Shown here: piece after piece, positions 21,870 to 33,339 of the stretch
Position numbering within the stretch: position 1 is the first letter of the stretch
How the letters are laid out: each line of letters begins with the position of its first letter
Assembly: GCF_000821185.2 (NCBI RefSeq)
Contig: NZ_CP050855.1
Span: 2,728,001-2,792,000 of the forward strand
Direction of reading: 5' to 3'
From: Serratia symbiotica
GTDB taxonomy: Bacteria; Pseudomonadota; Gammaproteobacteria; Enterobacterales; Enterobacteriaceae
DNA: 64,000 nt
Notes under the pieces: generated by a model
The model's database searches: none
Seen by the model: only the letters and a program-made list of their open reading frames with translations
Told to the model about the DNA's origin: nothing
Position numbers and translations under genes: made by a program

Positions 21870-22690
21870 TCACCGTAGGCTGCGGCGCATATCGTAACTG
21901 GTGATCAGGTTATTGATATCACTCTCCACGACGTCACCGTTAGCATCAATGAAGCGACCCAGAATTTCCCCGATAGCCCCTTGCAGCGTCAGCATTTCAA
22001 GCTGTTCGAGAGTAATAAACCCATCTTTAAATATTGGGCTTTCCTGAGTGAGCGCGACGATACCGACAAAAATAACGTCAGATTCTTTTGCGACATTTGA
22101 AACGCTTTTGAACAGACGATATGGACACCACATTTGATGTTCAAGGGAGGTTTGCGCATAGCGTGGTGCAGGACATTGATAATAGTTAGCCTGAATTTTA
22201 TTCGCCAACAGCAGTGGAACGTCATCGTAATAGTTACATTTCCCACCAGCATCCATGGCGCTGATTAAGGCGACGCAGCGGGTGTTAGCGCTATCAAAAT
22301 CGATGCGTCTGATAGTCTCTTTCAACGTAAGCCCGAAGCCTATCCCAATAACTTTGTCGCCATCGGTTCTTAGGTATTTTTCCATTAACTGATAACAGCC
22401 AAAGGAAACGCTATCGAGCGTCACGTCGCTAGTAAAAGCGGGCACAACGTTACATTCAACTAGCCCATATTTTTCTTTGAGCATCTGTGCGTAATCCAGG
22501 CAACTCACGACAGGATGATTCAGCCCAATAGAAACAATCCCTTCGTCTTTCGCAGCAGCAATCAGGCGTATACCACCGGACGTGAAATGCCCAGTTGCAT
22601 AGCAATTTCACTCTGGTTTTGCCCGGCTATGTAGTACATCCAGGCGGCGCGAACTTTCTGCCGGGTATCTTCTTCATTTATAAATTTATT
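21870..22690 (-). pseudogene. dalR: D-arabinitol operon repressor dalR, frameshifted
   Basis: The downstream part (212 codons from 22508) is a SorC-family sugar-binding regulator with the character of DalR (CLDYAQMLKEKYGLVECNVVPAF, VSFGCYQLMEKYL, IGIGFGLTLKETIRRI). Its DNA-binding N-terminus is present upstream in another frame: [37 protein letters not shown], then stop. Near 22569 one base appears to be missing, separating the helix-turn-helix from the effector domain. The original start codon is not clear. The product should be inactive unless reinitiation occurs, which would leave dalDKT without its repressor. It is divergent from dalD, as in Klebsiella. Confidence 0.85.
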
Positions 22691-22710
22691 CAGTACTTTA
22701 ATATTGTAAA

Positions 22711-22728
22711 CGGGAGAGTTAGCTCCCG
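22711..22728. promoter_or_regulatory. Palindrome upstream of dalD, possible operator
   Basis: cgggag-agttag-ctcccg is a perfect 6-bp inverted repeat in the divergent dalR-dalD interval, about 160 bases from dalD. It could be a regulator site or a small hairpin; nothing decides between these. Confidence 0.3.
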
Positions 22729-22888
22729 AATGTATATCCACATTTTGGGACGTGCAGGCAACTCAATTTCTCCTCTTTTTGATCATTTGTTATTTTTTAG
22801 GTCAATTGATCTTTGTGACATAAAGCCCTTAAATTATTTAACTTTTCAATTACATTCTTGCTCGCAAACTGAAATTGAGAGCAATGTT

Positions 22889-24262
22889 ATGACAACGCAA
22901 TCTGGTTACATCTGGTTACATATTGGTTTGGAATCTTTTCACCGCGCGCACCAGGCCTGGTATCTGCACCGTTTGATTGCACAAGGAGATGCCCGCTGGC
23001 ATATCGCCGCCGGTAATATTCGTAATGATGCTGAACATGTGGTTACCGCTCTGACTGCGCAGCAAGGCCGCTACGTGTTAGAAACCGTTAGTCCTGAGGG
23101 TAAACGTATTTATGAAGAAATAACGTCTATTCATAAATTGTTACCGTGGCAGGCAGATTTGCAGCCATTGATTGCTGAAGGTGCAAAACCTGAGACCAAA
23201 GTTATCGCTTTTACCGTGACGGAGGGCGGCTACTATCTGAATACCGCTCATAAACTCGAGGTCGGTAACGCTGATTTAGCCTGTGACTTGCAGGGCGGTA
23301 ATAAAACGATTTATGGCGTTATTACCCGTATTCTTGAACAACGTATGGTCAATCATGCCAGTCCGTTAACGTTGCTCAACTGTGATAACTTACGTCATAA
23401 CGGTGAACGCTTCCATGATGGCCTGGTAGAGTTCCTCGCACTGAGAGAAAAACATGCCGTTATTGACTGGCTAAAAGCGAATGCCAGTTGCCCAAATGCC
23501 ATGGTTGACCGCATCACACCACGCCCAGCGGCGGATCTGCCAGCACGTATTAAAGAAAAAACCGGTATTGATGACAAAGCACCGGTGATGAGTGAAACCT
23601 TTATTCAATGGGTGGTTGAGGACAATTTCCGCGATGTTCGGCCTGATCTTGAAGCCGTCGGTGTGGAAATGGTTAAATCTGTTATTCCATACGAAGAGGC
23701 AAAAATCCGCATTCTGAATGCGTCCCATAGCTGTATTGCCTGGGCCGGAACGCTGATGGGCAAGCAGTTTATCCATGAAAGCACCCTAACTGACGCCATT
23801 TATGCCATTGCCGATCGCTATGTCACCGAAGATGTTATCCCAAGACTGGGTGATAACAGCATCGACCTGCCGACATACCGTGACATTGTCCTTAAGCGCT
23901 TCACCAACCCCTATATTGAAGATACCAACCAGCGCGTAGCGGCGGATGGTTTCTCAAAAATCCCGGCAATGATTACCCCGACGATGAGCGCATGTTATCA
24001 GCGTGGTGTGATCCCGCACGCAACCGCAATGCTGCCTGCACTGTTCTTTGTCTTCATGGAGCAGTGGCATAAGGGGCAACTGCCTTACGAATATCAAGAT
24101 GGCATTCTGGATGCAGACGCGGTTCACGCCATGTTTAACGCAGAAGACCCGATTGCGCTTTTTGCCAACGACAAGGCCCTGTTCGGAGAGTTAACGCTGC
24201 GTGAGGATTTCGACGTGCTGTTACGTGAAAAAATTCAAGCAATTTACGCGCTAATCCGCTGA
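22889..24262 (+). CDS. dalD: D-arabinitol 4-dehydrogenase
   Basis: Oxidises D-arabinitol to D-xylulose with NAD+; mannitol-dehydrogenase family. The ATG at 22889 ([21 protein letters not shown]) gives 457 residues, close to Klebsiella DalD (455). Nearly all conserved blocks match: [29 protein letters not shown], the catalytic-lysine region [17 protein letters not shown], and [22 protein letters not shown]. The open frame extends far upstream, but that part is intergenic. In the N-terminal cofactor-binding motif GxGxFHRAH the second glycine is Glu (codon GAA at 22931-22933), which may impair NAD binding. First gene of dalDKT. Confidence 0.92.
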   Translation: MTTQSGYIWLHIGLESFHRAHQAWYLHRLIAQGDARWHIAAGNIRNDAEHVVTALTAQQGRYVLETVSPEGKRIYEEITSIHKLLPWQADLQPLIAEGAKPETKVIAFTVTEGGYYLNTAHKLEVGNADLACDLQGGNKTIYGVITRILEQRMVNHASPLTLLNCDNLRHNGERFHDGLVEFLALREKHAVIDWLKANASCPNAMVDRITPRPAADLPARIKEKTGIDDKAPVMSETFIQWVVEDNFRDVRPDLEAVGVEMVKSVIPYEEAKIRILNASHSCIAWAGTLMGKQFIHESTLTDAIYAIADRYVTEDVIPRLGDNSIDLPTYRDIVLKRFTNPYIEDTNQRVAADGFSKIPAMITPTMSACYQRGVIPHATAMLPALFFVFMEQWHKGQLPYEYQDGILDADAVHAMFNAEDPIALFANDKALFGELTLREDFDVLLREKIQAIYALIR

Positions 24263-24272
24263 GGGGTGAACC

Positions 24273-25736
24273 ATGTATTTAGGCATCGATCTTGGAACTT
24301 CTGAAGTCAAGGCGCTGGTCATTGATGAAAGCGGCGAGATTGTTACCAGCCATAGCGCACCTCTGACTCTTCAGCGGCCTCATCCACACTGGTCAGAGCA
24401 AAGTCCACAGGCCTGGTGGGAAGCCACCCATTACCTGATGGCCACATTGAAAGAGAAATGTGAGCAACACTGGGCGGCGATAAAAGCCATTGGCCTCTGC
24501 GGGCAGATGCACGGTGCGGTATTGCTTGACGCTGCGGGGGAAGTTATTCGTCCGGCGATTTTATGGAACGATACCCGTAGTGCTCTGGAGTGCGCGGAGC
24601 TTGAGGAAATCGCTCCTGAGCTGCATTCGATTGCCGGAAATCTCGCCATGCCAGGTTTTACTGCACCGAAACTGCTGTGGGTTCGCAGACAAGAACCCGA
24701 TAATTTCAAACGCATCGACACAGTTTTATTGCCAAAAGACTACCTGCGCTGGCAAATGACAGGAAAAAAAATCTCTGACATGTCGGATTCCGCTGGCACG
24801 CTCTGGCTTGATGTCGCCAGGCGCGACTGGTCTGACGCGCTGCTGGAGAAATGCGGACTTTCAAGACGCAACATGCCCGAACTCGTCGAAGGCTGCGACA
24901 TTTCCGCCACACTTGCACCGGAAATAGCCAAACGTTGGGGATTGAACCCGTCAGTGGTTGTTGCCGGGGGTGGGGGGGATAACGCGGTGAGTGCGATTGG
25001 CGTGGGGGCTGTAAATCCCGGTGATGCCTTTATTTCACTTGGTACTTCCGGGGTTTTATTTGTGGTGAACGAAGCATATCGCCCGGCTCCAGCTTCTGCT
25101 GTCCACGCGTTTTGCCATGTGTTACCCGATCGTTGGCACCAGATGAGCGTGATGCTCAGTGCTGCCAGTTGCCTGCAATGGTTCTGCCGTCTGGTAGGGA
25201 TTACTGAAGCCGCATTGCTGGAGGAGGTAGCACAACTCAGCGATAGCCAAAGAGCAAACGCGCCGATGTTTTTACCCTATCTATCGGGCGAACGAACTCC
25301 CCATAACGATCCTGATGCCAAAGGGATGTTTCACGGTCTGACGCACGCCAGCAATCGCGCAACGATGGGTTACGCCGTACTGGAAGGTGTCAATTTCGGC
25401 CTCGCCGATGGTCTTCATGTGTTGCAGGAAAGTGGCACACACTTAGCGCAATGCTCGTTGGTGGGAGGAGGTGCGCGCAGCCCGCTCTGGGCGCAACTGC
25501 TGGCGGATGTTCTCAATATCTCAGTCGTGACACACGAAGGTGGTGAAACCAGTGGTGCTCTTGGCGCGGCGCGGTTAGCGTGTCTGGCTGCGGGCAAAGA
25601 TCTGGCTACAGTTTGCAAGAAACCGGAAATCAACCAGACATGGCGTGCACGCCCTGTACAGCATAAAAGCCTACTGAAAAGGTATACGCAATTTAAGTCT
25701 TTGTATGAGAACGATCTGAATTTTAGAAATGACTGA
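24273..25736 (+). CDS. dalK: D-xylulose kinase, FGGY family
   Basis: Phosphorylates D-xylulose to D-xylulose 5-phosphate, linking D-arabinitol use to the pentose phosphate pathway. The 487-residue protein has xylulokinase landmarks: YLGIDLGTSEVKALVID (N-terminal phosphate loop), GLCGQMHGAVLLD, ILWNDTRSALEC, the catalytic-base region VVAGGGGDNAVSAIGVG, ISLGTSGVLFV, LPYLSGERTPHNDP and SLVGGGARSPLWAQLLADVL. It starts 10 bases after dalD, preceded by GAGGGGTG. Intact. An xylB ortholog is the alternative name, but context argues for dalK. Confidence 0.9.
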   Translation: MYLGIDLGTSEVKALVIDESGEIVTSHSAPLTLQRPHPHWSEQSPQAWWEATHYLMATLKEKCEQHWAAIKAIGLCGQMHGAVLLDAAGEVIRPAILWNDTRSALECAELEEIAPELHSIAGNLAMPGFTAPKLLWVRRQEPDNFKRIDTVLLPKDYLRWQMTGKKISDMSDSAGTLWLDVARRDWSDALLEKCGLSRRNMPELVEGCDISATLAPEIAKRWGLNPSVVVAGGGGDNAVSAIGVGAVNPGDAFISLGTSGVLFVVNEAYRPAPASAVHAFCHVLPDRWHQMSVMLSAASCLQWFCRLVGITEAALLEEVAQLSDSQRANAPMFLPYLSGERTPHNDPDAKGMFHGLTHASNRATMGYAVLEGVNFGLADGLHVLQESGTHLAQCSLVGGGARSPLWAQLLADVLNISVVTHEGGETSGALGAARLACLAAGKDLATVCKKPEINQTWRARPVQHKSLLKRYTQFKSLYENDLNFRND

Positions 25737-25800
25737 TTTTTATAATAAAAAACCCCAGTCATAACCGGGGGATCCTCTTGTACACGAAAATGAGGTCACT

Positions 25801-27081
25801 ATGTCTGTTACTAACAAACAGTGGTTTGGGTTACCGCTACATCTGCTGTGGGGCTACATAGCTATTGCCGTGTTTATGACCGGAGACGGTTTTGAGCTGG
25901 CATTTTTGTCCCACTACATCAAAGAGCTGGGATTCTCTCCTGCACAGGCTTCTTTTGCCTTCACGCTTTATGGGTTAGCAGCGGCACTTTCTGCCTGGGT
26001 TTCCGGTGTGGTGGCTGAAATTATCACGCCGCAGAAAACCATGTTTATTGGTTTTGTGCTGTGGTGCATTTTCCATGTTCTGTTCCTTGTCTTCGGTCTG
26101 GGGCATACAAACTACCCGCTGATCCTGCTGTTTTACGGTATTCGCGGGTTTGCCTACCCGCTATTCCTTTACTCTTTCATCGTGGTCATTATCCATAACG
26201 TGAAGAGTGAAAACTCCAGTTCAGCGCTTGGTTGGTACTGGGCGGTCTATTCCATCGGTATCGGCGTAGCCGGTAGCTATATTCCGAGCTTTACTATCCC
26301 GCTTGTCGGGGAGTTGGGGACGCTGTGGATGGCGCTGTTCTTCTGCCTCACAGGTGGATTGATTGCCATGATTTCATTGCGTAAGGTGCAAACCCCAACG
26401 CATATGCACAACCTTATGACGCGTGAGAAACTGAATGAACTAAGCCGCGCTATTACGCTACTGTACACCAATCGCAGCATCATGTATTCGAGCATGGTGC
26501 GGATTATCAACACCCTTTCTCTATTTGGTTTTGCGGTGATTATGCCCCTGATGTTTGTAGATGAACTAGGCTTCACGACGACCGAATGGCTACAGGTGTG
26601 GGCGGTATTCTTCTTTACTACCATTTTCTCCAATATTTTCTGGGGGATCGTCGCCGAAAAAATGGGTTGGATGCGGGTTGTTCGCTGGTTTGGTTGCCTT
26701 GGGATGGCGGCTTCAAGCCTGGTATTTTACTATGTGCCGCAGCACTTTGGTCATAATTTCGGTATGGCGCTGATCCCTGCTATCGCATTAGGCATATTTG
26801 TCGCGGCATTCGTGCCGATGGCTGCGGTATTTCCGGCACTGGAGCCTCGTCACAAAGGTGCGGCCATTTCGGTCTATAACCTCTCCGCAGGTCTGTCTAA
26901 CTTCCTTGCGCCAGCCATTGCCGTTGTTCTTCTGCCTTACTTCAGCACAATTGGTGTCGTTATTGCCTATACGACGCTGTATATCATTGCTTTCTTCCTT
27001 TGCCATTTTATCCGTGTCGAACAGCCAGGCTTTGAAAGCTCTCTTGCTGATTGTAGTGGCACACTGAATTTGGCCACCTGA
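25801..27081 (+). CDS. dalT: D-arabinitol transporter (major facilitator), C-terminal tail replaced by IS sequence
   Basis: A twelve-segment inner-membrane symporter for D-arabinitol, very similar to Klebsiella DalT (MTGDGFELAFLSHYIKELGF, GFAYPLFLYSFIVVIIHNVKS, AVFFFTTIFSNIFWGI, PALEPRHKGAAISVYNLSAGLSNFLAPA). After residue VEQPGFESSLAD the frame enters an IS3-family element and adds CSGTLNLAT before its stop. The original last codons continue beyond the element at 28301 (TAKAAVRAS, stop at 28331-28333). Since only the cytoplasmic tail changed (426 instead of about 422 residues), the transporter may still work. Confidence 0.9.
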   Translation: MSVTNKQWFGLPLHLLWGYIAIAVFMTGDGFELAFLSHYIKELGFSPAQASFAFTLYGLAAALSAWVSGVVAEIITPQKTMFIGFVLWCIFHVLFLVFGLGHTNYPLILLFYGIRGFAYPLFLYSFIVVIIHNVKSENSSSALGWYWAVYSIGIGVAGSYIPSFTIPLVGELGTLWMALFFCLTGGLIAMISLRKVQTPTHMHNLMTREKLNELSRAITLLYTNRSIMYSSMVRIINTLSLFGFAVIMPLMFVDELGFTTTEWLQVWAVFFFTTIFSNIFWGIVAEKMGWMRVVRWFGCLGMAASSLVFYYVPQHFGHNFGMALIPAIALGIFVAAFVPMAAVFPALEPRHKGAAISVYNLSAGLSNFLAPAIAVVLLPYFSTIGVVIAYTTLYIIAFFLCHFIRVEQPGFESSLADCSGTLNLAT

Positions 27082-27123
27082 ACAGAGGTGATATGCTCAC
27101 CTCAGGACATTACAGGTGCTTCA

Positions 27124-28292
<1,169 letters not shown>

Positions 28293-28339
28293 CCACTACA
28301 GATACAGCAAAAGCGGCGGTGAGGGCATCATAATAAAAG

Positions 28340-28794
28340 GTGGGGAGGTTATCTCAAGTAGGTGCTGATAAATCCTATTTATCGCAGCTTAGAATATGCG
28401 ACTTTCTCGGCGTAAAAGATATTCTACTGGCTCTTAGCAGAGTCAGAGATGGTTACTGCGCATTGTCCGACTTTGATCTGATTGGTGATAATTGGCTGTT
28501 GAAAGAGGAAATCGAGCAACAACTATTGGCGATGGAACTCCCTACAGACCCTTTCTTGCCCGGTGACGTATTAAGCAGTGGTCAGCTTACACGTCTTACT
28601 TTGCATAAACTTTTCCGGTCAGGTTACAGATATCTGATACGTGATGAACCAGGAAATCATCTGGACATGGAGTCGAGAAAACTGTTAGCGCAGGCGTTGA
28701 ATGATTTACCGGCAGCGTTCTTATCGTCAGTCACGATCAAGATTTTATTAATGACATCAATATAGATGGCGTCATTACATTGAGAGACATGTGA
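28340..28794 (+). pseudogene. Remnant of an ABC-F type ATPase gene
   Basis: The frame contains an ABC signature (DVLSSGQLTRLTLHKLF, where LSGGQ is expected) and a Walker B region (YLIRDEPGNHLDMESRKLLAQAL). Then FLSSVTIKILLMTSI is read where the family has VSHDQDFI. One base of shift gives IVSHDQDFINDINIDGVITLRDM and a stop at 28792-28794, so there is a frameshift near 28725. The first ATP-binding domain and Walker A are missing. ABC-F proteins act on ribosomes rather than in transport. Which member this was cannot be told. Confidence 0.7.
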
Positions 28795-28958
28795 TTTTTA
28801 TTAGTTGCGATTTGATGGAGCTGTCACGGAACTGCTGAACCAAAATCTGATTTATTCAACAAAGCCGAGCAGAAATGATTACCGCCCCGCATGAACTCAC
28901 AGAGACGACATAAGGCGCAATCCTTTGCGCCCTCATGATTAGATTGAATGCCCAGCAA

Positions 28959-29441
28959 TCAGCAGCGTTCCAAGATCTCGAAGCAATAGCTATGAGAATT
29001 CAGTTCGTCTGCATCGTGGAATTCGCTGAACGAGGTTTCCCATTCGTACGGTTCATAATCTGGGAAATGAGTATCGCCACCAACTTCAGCATCAATATGC
29101 GTCAGGTACATGCGGTGAGCGCGTGCGAGGAACTGGCTATAAATACGCCCACCGCCCACCACCATCACTTCTTCCACGTTCCCAGCAGCGGCTAATGCAT
29201 CATCCAGCGAACTCACCCAGGTGACCCCAGACTCGCTGCCCGAACGGCTGCTCAATACAATGTTATGCCGCCCCGGTAACGGGTAGCCAATGGATTCAAA
29301 GGTTTTACGCCCCATAATGATCGGCTTATTCAACGTATTGCGTTTAAACCACGCCAAGTCGGCCGGCAGGTGCCACGGCATGGCGTTTTCCATACCAATA
29401 ACACGCTCCGCCGCCAAGGCAGCAATCAGGCTGATAATCAT
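28959..29441 (-). CDS. folA: Dihydrofolate reductase
   Basis: Reduces dihydrofolate to tetrahydrofolate with NADPH, needed for thymidylate, purine and methionine synthesis; target of trimethoprim. The 160-residue protein matches chromosomal enterobacterial Fol[33 protein letters not shown] includes the catalytic Asp (residue 28 here, 27 in E. coli), then [23 protein letters not shown] and [14 protein letters not shown]. Its flanks are not the usual ones: an IS3/ABC-F debris zone on one side and a yjjB pseudogene on the other. Intact. Confidence 0.97.
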   Translation of the reverse strand: MIISLIAALAAERVIGMENAMPWHLPADLAWFKRNTLNKPIIMGRKTFESIGYPLPGRHNIVLSSRSGSESGVTWVSSLDDALAAAGNVEEVMVVGGGRIYSQFLARAHRMYLTHIDAEVGGDTHFPDYEPYEWETSFSEFHDADELNSHSYCFEILERC

Positions 29442-29582
29442 TGTTTAACCCTGTGTAGGCAGCAAATTGCCCACACTATACGTAAAGGCTCCTCTGCCGT
29501 CGATAGGCGAATCAAGCAAGATGGGTAGAGAAATAGCTGTTACAGGTCTATTGACTCACCAGCGATGAGTGGCCGCTGGGTT

Positions 29583-30081
29583 TCATACGCCGGGGCGTTT
29601 AGGCTAAAGCCACAGGACGATAGACAGTACAGCGTCGATAACACTGGCTTTAAGAAAATGGGTGATCATGGTTTCTATCCACGCCTCGCTATAGCCCAGG
29701 TGCGAGATTTCCACCACCATAATCATCGCGGTATAGGCGGAAATGCCGGGGCACATTGGGATCACCGCTGCGACGGTAAACACCTTCGGGTCGGCTAGCG
29801 ACCAGCAGATACCGATCATGCCGATAAAAACCGCCACCAGCAACAACGCCTACTTAGAGCCTATGCCAGTAGGCGTAAATTGTGGCAGCCAGTTTGGGCC
29901 AGGACAGCGCGCAATCACCGCAGCGTACAAGGGAGTCCGTGAGGAGGGTGAGCACCGCCCAGAACCAAAATGGCAAATAAAATAGCCTACTGGGACAGGT
30001 TCTTAATGTTGATACCGACATGCAGCATCAGCATGTGCGCCCCCTTCCACACCACCCCAAGCAACGCGGCGAAGGCCGGGA
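29583..30081 (-). pseudogene. yjjB: yjjB (ThrE-type exporter subunit), interrupted by a small mobile repeat
   Basis: The minus strand reads LPAFAALLGVVWKGAHMLML, HVGINI, then the 152-bp repeat (29854-30005), then [56 protein letters not shown] and [26 protein letters not shown]. This follows E. coli YjjB ([46 protein letters not shown]). The 5' third is missing at the carB junction, about seven codons are lost at the insertion, and a nonsense codon precedes the normal end. YjjB pairs with YjjP in succinate or amino-acid export; no yjjP is visible here. Confidence 0.85.
29854..30005 (+). repeat. Small inverted-repeat mobile element, copy B, inside yjjB
   Basis: It runs from TTAGAGCCTATGCCAGTAGG to CCTACTGGGACAGGTTCTTA. 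The interior (GTGGCAGCCAGTTTGGGCC, CAGCGCGCAATCACCGCAGC, GGCAAATAAAATAGC) aligns with copies A and C. It has coding sequence of yjjB on both sides, direct evidence for transposition into a gene. Confidence 0.85.
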
Positions 30082-30098
30082 GTTATGGCATCGCGCAA

Positions 30099-33000
30099 TT
30101 ACTTGCCGAGGCGCGCGTGCATTTCCTGCACTGAGATCACCTGCTCAGTCGGATCAGCCTTCAACGCCATTGCGGTGGCGAACCCGCCGTTCAGCGTGGT
30201 GTCGTAGTGCACCTTATATTGCAGCGCACTGCGACGAATCAGCTTGGAATCTTCAATCGCCTGGCGACCCGCAGTGGTGTTGACGATATAGGTGTACTCG
30301 CCATTTTTGATACGGTCTTGAATGTGCGGGCGGCCTTCGTGCACCTTGTTGACCAGCCGTGGGTTGATACCCGCTTCGCCCAGTACCACCGCAGTACCGT
30401 GGGTCGCATCCAGCTCAAAGCCCTGCCGCAATAGGTGGATAGCCAGATCCACCACCCGCGCTTTGTCGCCTTCACGCACCGATAGCAGCGCACGGCCTTG
30501 TTTCTCCATGCCTGACTGGCTGCCAAGCATCGCCTTGGAGAAGGCTTCAGCAAAGGTGCGCCCCACCCCCATCACTTCCCCGGTAGAGCGCATTTCTGGC
30601 CCGAGGATCGGATCAACACCAGGAAATTTGTTAAATGGCAGCACCACTTCTTTCACCGAGTAGTACGGCGGAATTACCTCTTCGGTGACACCCTGCTCAG
30701 CCAGTGTTTTGCCCACCATTACCCGTGCAGCAACCTTGGCCAACGGCACACCGGTAGCTTTGGAGACGAACGGCACAGTACGTGCGGCACGTGGGTTAAC
30801 TTCAATCAGGTAGACTTTATGGTTTTTCACCGCGAATTGCACGTTCATCAGGCCGCGTACTTGTAATTCAAACGCCAGTTTTGCCACCTGCTGGCGCATT
30901 ATGTCCTGAATGTCCTTACTTAGGGTGTAGGCTGGCAAAGAACACGCGGAGTCACCAGAATGCACACCTGCCTGTTCAATGTGTTCCATGATGCCGCCAA
31001 TCAGTACACGCTCACCATCACAGATAGCATCGACATCCACTTCCACTGCGTCATTCAGGAAGCGATCCAACAGCACCGGAGCATCGTTAGAGACGCTGAC
31101 TGCATTTTGGAAGTAACGGCGCAAGTCGATTTCATCGTAGACGATTTCCATCGCCCGGCCACCCAGCACGTAGGAAGGACGCACCACCAGTGGATAACCG
31201 ATACTGGCTGCTTGCTCTACCGCCTGCTCGACGGTAGTCACAGTGGCATTAGCTGGCTGCTTCAGGCCCAGGCGGTTAACCGCCTGCTGGAAGCGCTCAC
31301 GATCTTCGGCACGGTCAATCGCATCCGGGCTGGTGCCGATAATCGGCACGCCTGCTGCTTCCAACTCGCGCGCTAGCTTCAATGGGGTCTGGCCACCATA
31401 CTGCACGATCACCCCCTTTGGCTGCTCGATACGTACGATTTCCAACACGTCTTCCAGTGCGACCGGCTCGAAGTACAGACGATCGGAGGTGTCATAGTCG
31501 GTAGAGACGGTTTCCGGGTTACAGTTAACCATGATGGTCTCGTAGCCGTCTTCGCGCAGCGCTAGCGAGGCGTGTACGCAGCAATAGTCGAACTCGATAC
31601 CCTGGCCGATACGGTTCGGCCCACCGCCCAGCACCATCACTTTTCGGCGGCCGTGGGTCGGGTTGGATTCGCACTCTTCTTCATAGGTGGAGTACATGTA
31701 GGCGGTGTCGGTGGCGAATTCTGCCGCACAGGTATCTACGCGCTTGTAAACCGGGTGTAGGCTGTAGCTGTGGCGCAGCTTGCGAATTTCGCTCTCGGCG
31801 ACACCCACCAGTTTTGCCAAACGCGCATCGGCAAAACCTTTGCGCTTCAGGGTGCGCAAAAAACCCGGTGTCAGGCCATTGATGCCGGCTTCCGCCACCT
31901 GCTCTTCCAAACGTACCAGCTCTTCAATCTGCACCAGGAACCAGCGGTCGATATTGGTTAGGTTGAATACGCCATCGACTGACAAGCCAGCACGGAAGGC
32001 ATCGGCGATGTACCAAATGCGATCCGCACCGGCATCTTTCAGTTCGCGGCGGATGACGGTCAATGCTTCTGGATCATCAAGGCTCACTTTCGGGTCGAAG
32101 CCAGTGGCACCCACTTCCAAGCTACGCAACGCTTTCTGCAACGATTCCTGCTGAGTACGGCCGATGGCCATCACTTCACCGACCGACTTCATTTGGGTGG
32201 TTAGGCGGTCATTGGCTCCGGCGAATTTCTCAAAATTGAAACGAGGGATTTTCGTCACCACATAGTCGATGGACGGTTCAAATGACGCTGGCGTGCGACC
32301 GCCGGTGATATCGTTCACCAGTTCATCAAGGGTGTAGCCCACCGCCAGTTTGGCGGCAACCTTAGCGATCGGGAAGCCGGTGGCTTTCGAGGCCAACGCA
32401 GAAGAACGTGACACACGAGGGTTCATTTCGATCACGATCAGACGGCCGGTTTTCGGGTTGACCGAGAATTGCACGTTGGAGCCGCCAGTTTCTACGCCGA
32501 TTTCGCGTAGCACTGCCATCGAAGCGTTACGCATGATTTGGTATTCTTTGTCGGTCAGGGTCTGAGCTGGCGCGACGGTGATGGAGTCGCCGGTGTGGAT
32601 GCCCATGGCGTCAAAGTTTTCGATCGAACAGACGATGATGCAGTTGTCGTTTTTATCGCGCACCACTTCCATCTCGTACTCTTTCCAACCGATCAGCGAT
32701 TCGTCGATCAGCAGTTCTTTGGTCGGCGAAAGGTCGAGGCCGCGTTGGCAGATCTCTTCGAATTCCTCGCGGTTATAGGCGATGCCGCCACCAGTGCCGC
32801 CCATGGTGAAAGAAGGGCGGATGATGCAGGGGAAACCCACCTCAGCAGCCACTGCCAGCGCTTCTTCCAGGGTGTGGGCGATGCCAGAACGCGCGGTGTC
32901 CAGGCCGATTTTTTTCATCGCCATATCGAAACGGCGGCGGTCTTCAGCCTTGTCGATAGCATCGGCAGTGGCACCGATCATCGTCACGCCAAACTCGGTC

Positions 33001-33323
33001 AGCACGCCTTGACGTTCCAGCTCCAGCGCGCAATTCAACGCCGTCTGGCCGCCCATGGTCGGCAGCACCGCGTCCGGACGCTCTTTCTCGATGATTTTGC
33101 GCACCACTTCCCAGTGGATTGGCTCAATATAGGTGGCATCGGCCATTTCTGGGTCGGTCATGATGGTGGCTGGGTTGGAGTTGACCAGAATGACGCGGTA
33201 ACCCTCTTCACGCAGCGCTTTACACGCCTGAACACCTGAGTAGTCGAACTCACACGCCTGGCCGATAACGATCGGGCCAGCGCCAAGGATCAAGATGCTT
33301 TTTATGTCGGTACGTTTTGGCAT
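30099..33323 (-). CDS. carB: Carbamoyl-phosphate synthase, large subunit
   Basis: CarB uses bicarbonate, two ATP and ammonia delivered from CarA to make carbamoyl phosphate for arginine and pyrimidines. The 1074-residue protein has the duplicated ATP-grasp organisation: first half from [20 protein letters not shown] with [15 protein letters not shown], second half from [20 protein letters not shown] with [18 protein letters not shown]-terminal allosteric domain (from about residue 935) responds to ornithine and UMP. Length equals E. coli CarB plus one. It lies 16 bp downstream of carA. Intact, although it now abuts a pseudogene. Confidence 0.97.
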   Translation of the reverse strand: MPKRTDIKSILILGAGPIVIGQACEFDYSGVQACKALREEGYRVILVNSNPATIMTDPEMADATYIEPIHWEVVRKIIEKERPDAVLPTMGGQTALNCALELERQGVLTEFGVTMIGATADAIDKAEDRRRFDMAMKKIGLDTARSGIAHTLEEALAVAAEVGFPCIIRPSFTMGGTGGGIAYNREEFEEICQRGLDLSPTKELLIDESLIGWKEYEMEVVRDKNDNCIIVCSIENFDAMGIHTGDSITVAPAQTLTDKEYQIMRNASMAVLREIGVETGGSNVQFSVNPKTGRLIVIEMNPRVSRSSALASKATGFPIAKVAAKLAVGYTLDELVNDITGGRTPASFEPSIDYVVTKIPRFNFEKFAGANDRLTTQMKSVGEVMAIGRTQQESLQKALRSLEVGATGFDPKVSLDDPEALTVIRRELKDAGADRIWYIADAFRAGLSVDGVFNLTNIDRWFLVQIEELVRLEEQVAEAGINGLTPGFLRTLKRKGFADARLAKLVGVAESEIRKLRHSYSLHPVYKRVDTCAAEFATDTAYMYSTYEEECESNPTHGRRKVMVLGGGPNRIGQGIEFDYCCVHASLALREDGYETIMVNCNPETVSTDYDTSDRLYFEPVALEDVLEIVRIEQPKGVIVQYGGQTPLKLARELEAAGVPIIGTSPDAIDRAEDRERFQQAVNRLGLKQPANATVTTVEQAVEQAASIGYPLVVRPSYVLGGRAMEIVYDEIDLRRYFQNAVSVSNDAPVLLDRFLNDAVEVDVDAICDGERVLIGGIMEHIEQAGVHSGDSACSLPAYTLSKDIQDIMRQQVAKLAFELQVRGLMNVQFAVKNHKVYLIEVNPRAARTVPFVSKATGVPLAKVAARVMVGKTLAEQGVTEEVIPPYYSVKEVVLPFNKFPGVDPILGPEMRSTGEVMGVGRTFAEAFSKAMLGSQSGMEKQGRALLSVREGDKARVVDLAIHLLRQGFELDATHGTAVVLGEAGINPRLVNKVHEGRPHIQDRIKNGEYTYIVNTTAGRQAIEDSKLIRRSALQYKVHYDTTLNGGFATAMALKADPTEQVISVQEMHARLGK

Positions 33324-33339
33324 TTTTTATTGCTCCTGA

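Noticed and set aside
22595-22888. N-terminal extension of DalD by 98 codons
   Set aside because: It covers the dalR 5' region and divergent promoter interval; Klebsiella DalD aligns from the ATG at 22889.
22901-22920. 10-bp tandem duplication (tctggttaca twice) in dalD
   Set aside because: It keeps the frame and the encoded SGYIWLH region aligns with the family, so it is probably natural sequence.
32538-33239. 233-codon frame antisense to carB
   Set aside because: Caused by the codon pattern of carB; no family resemblance.
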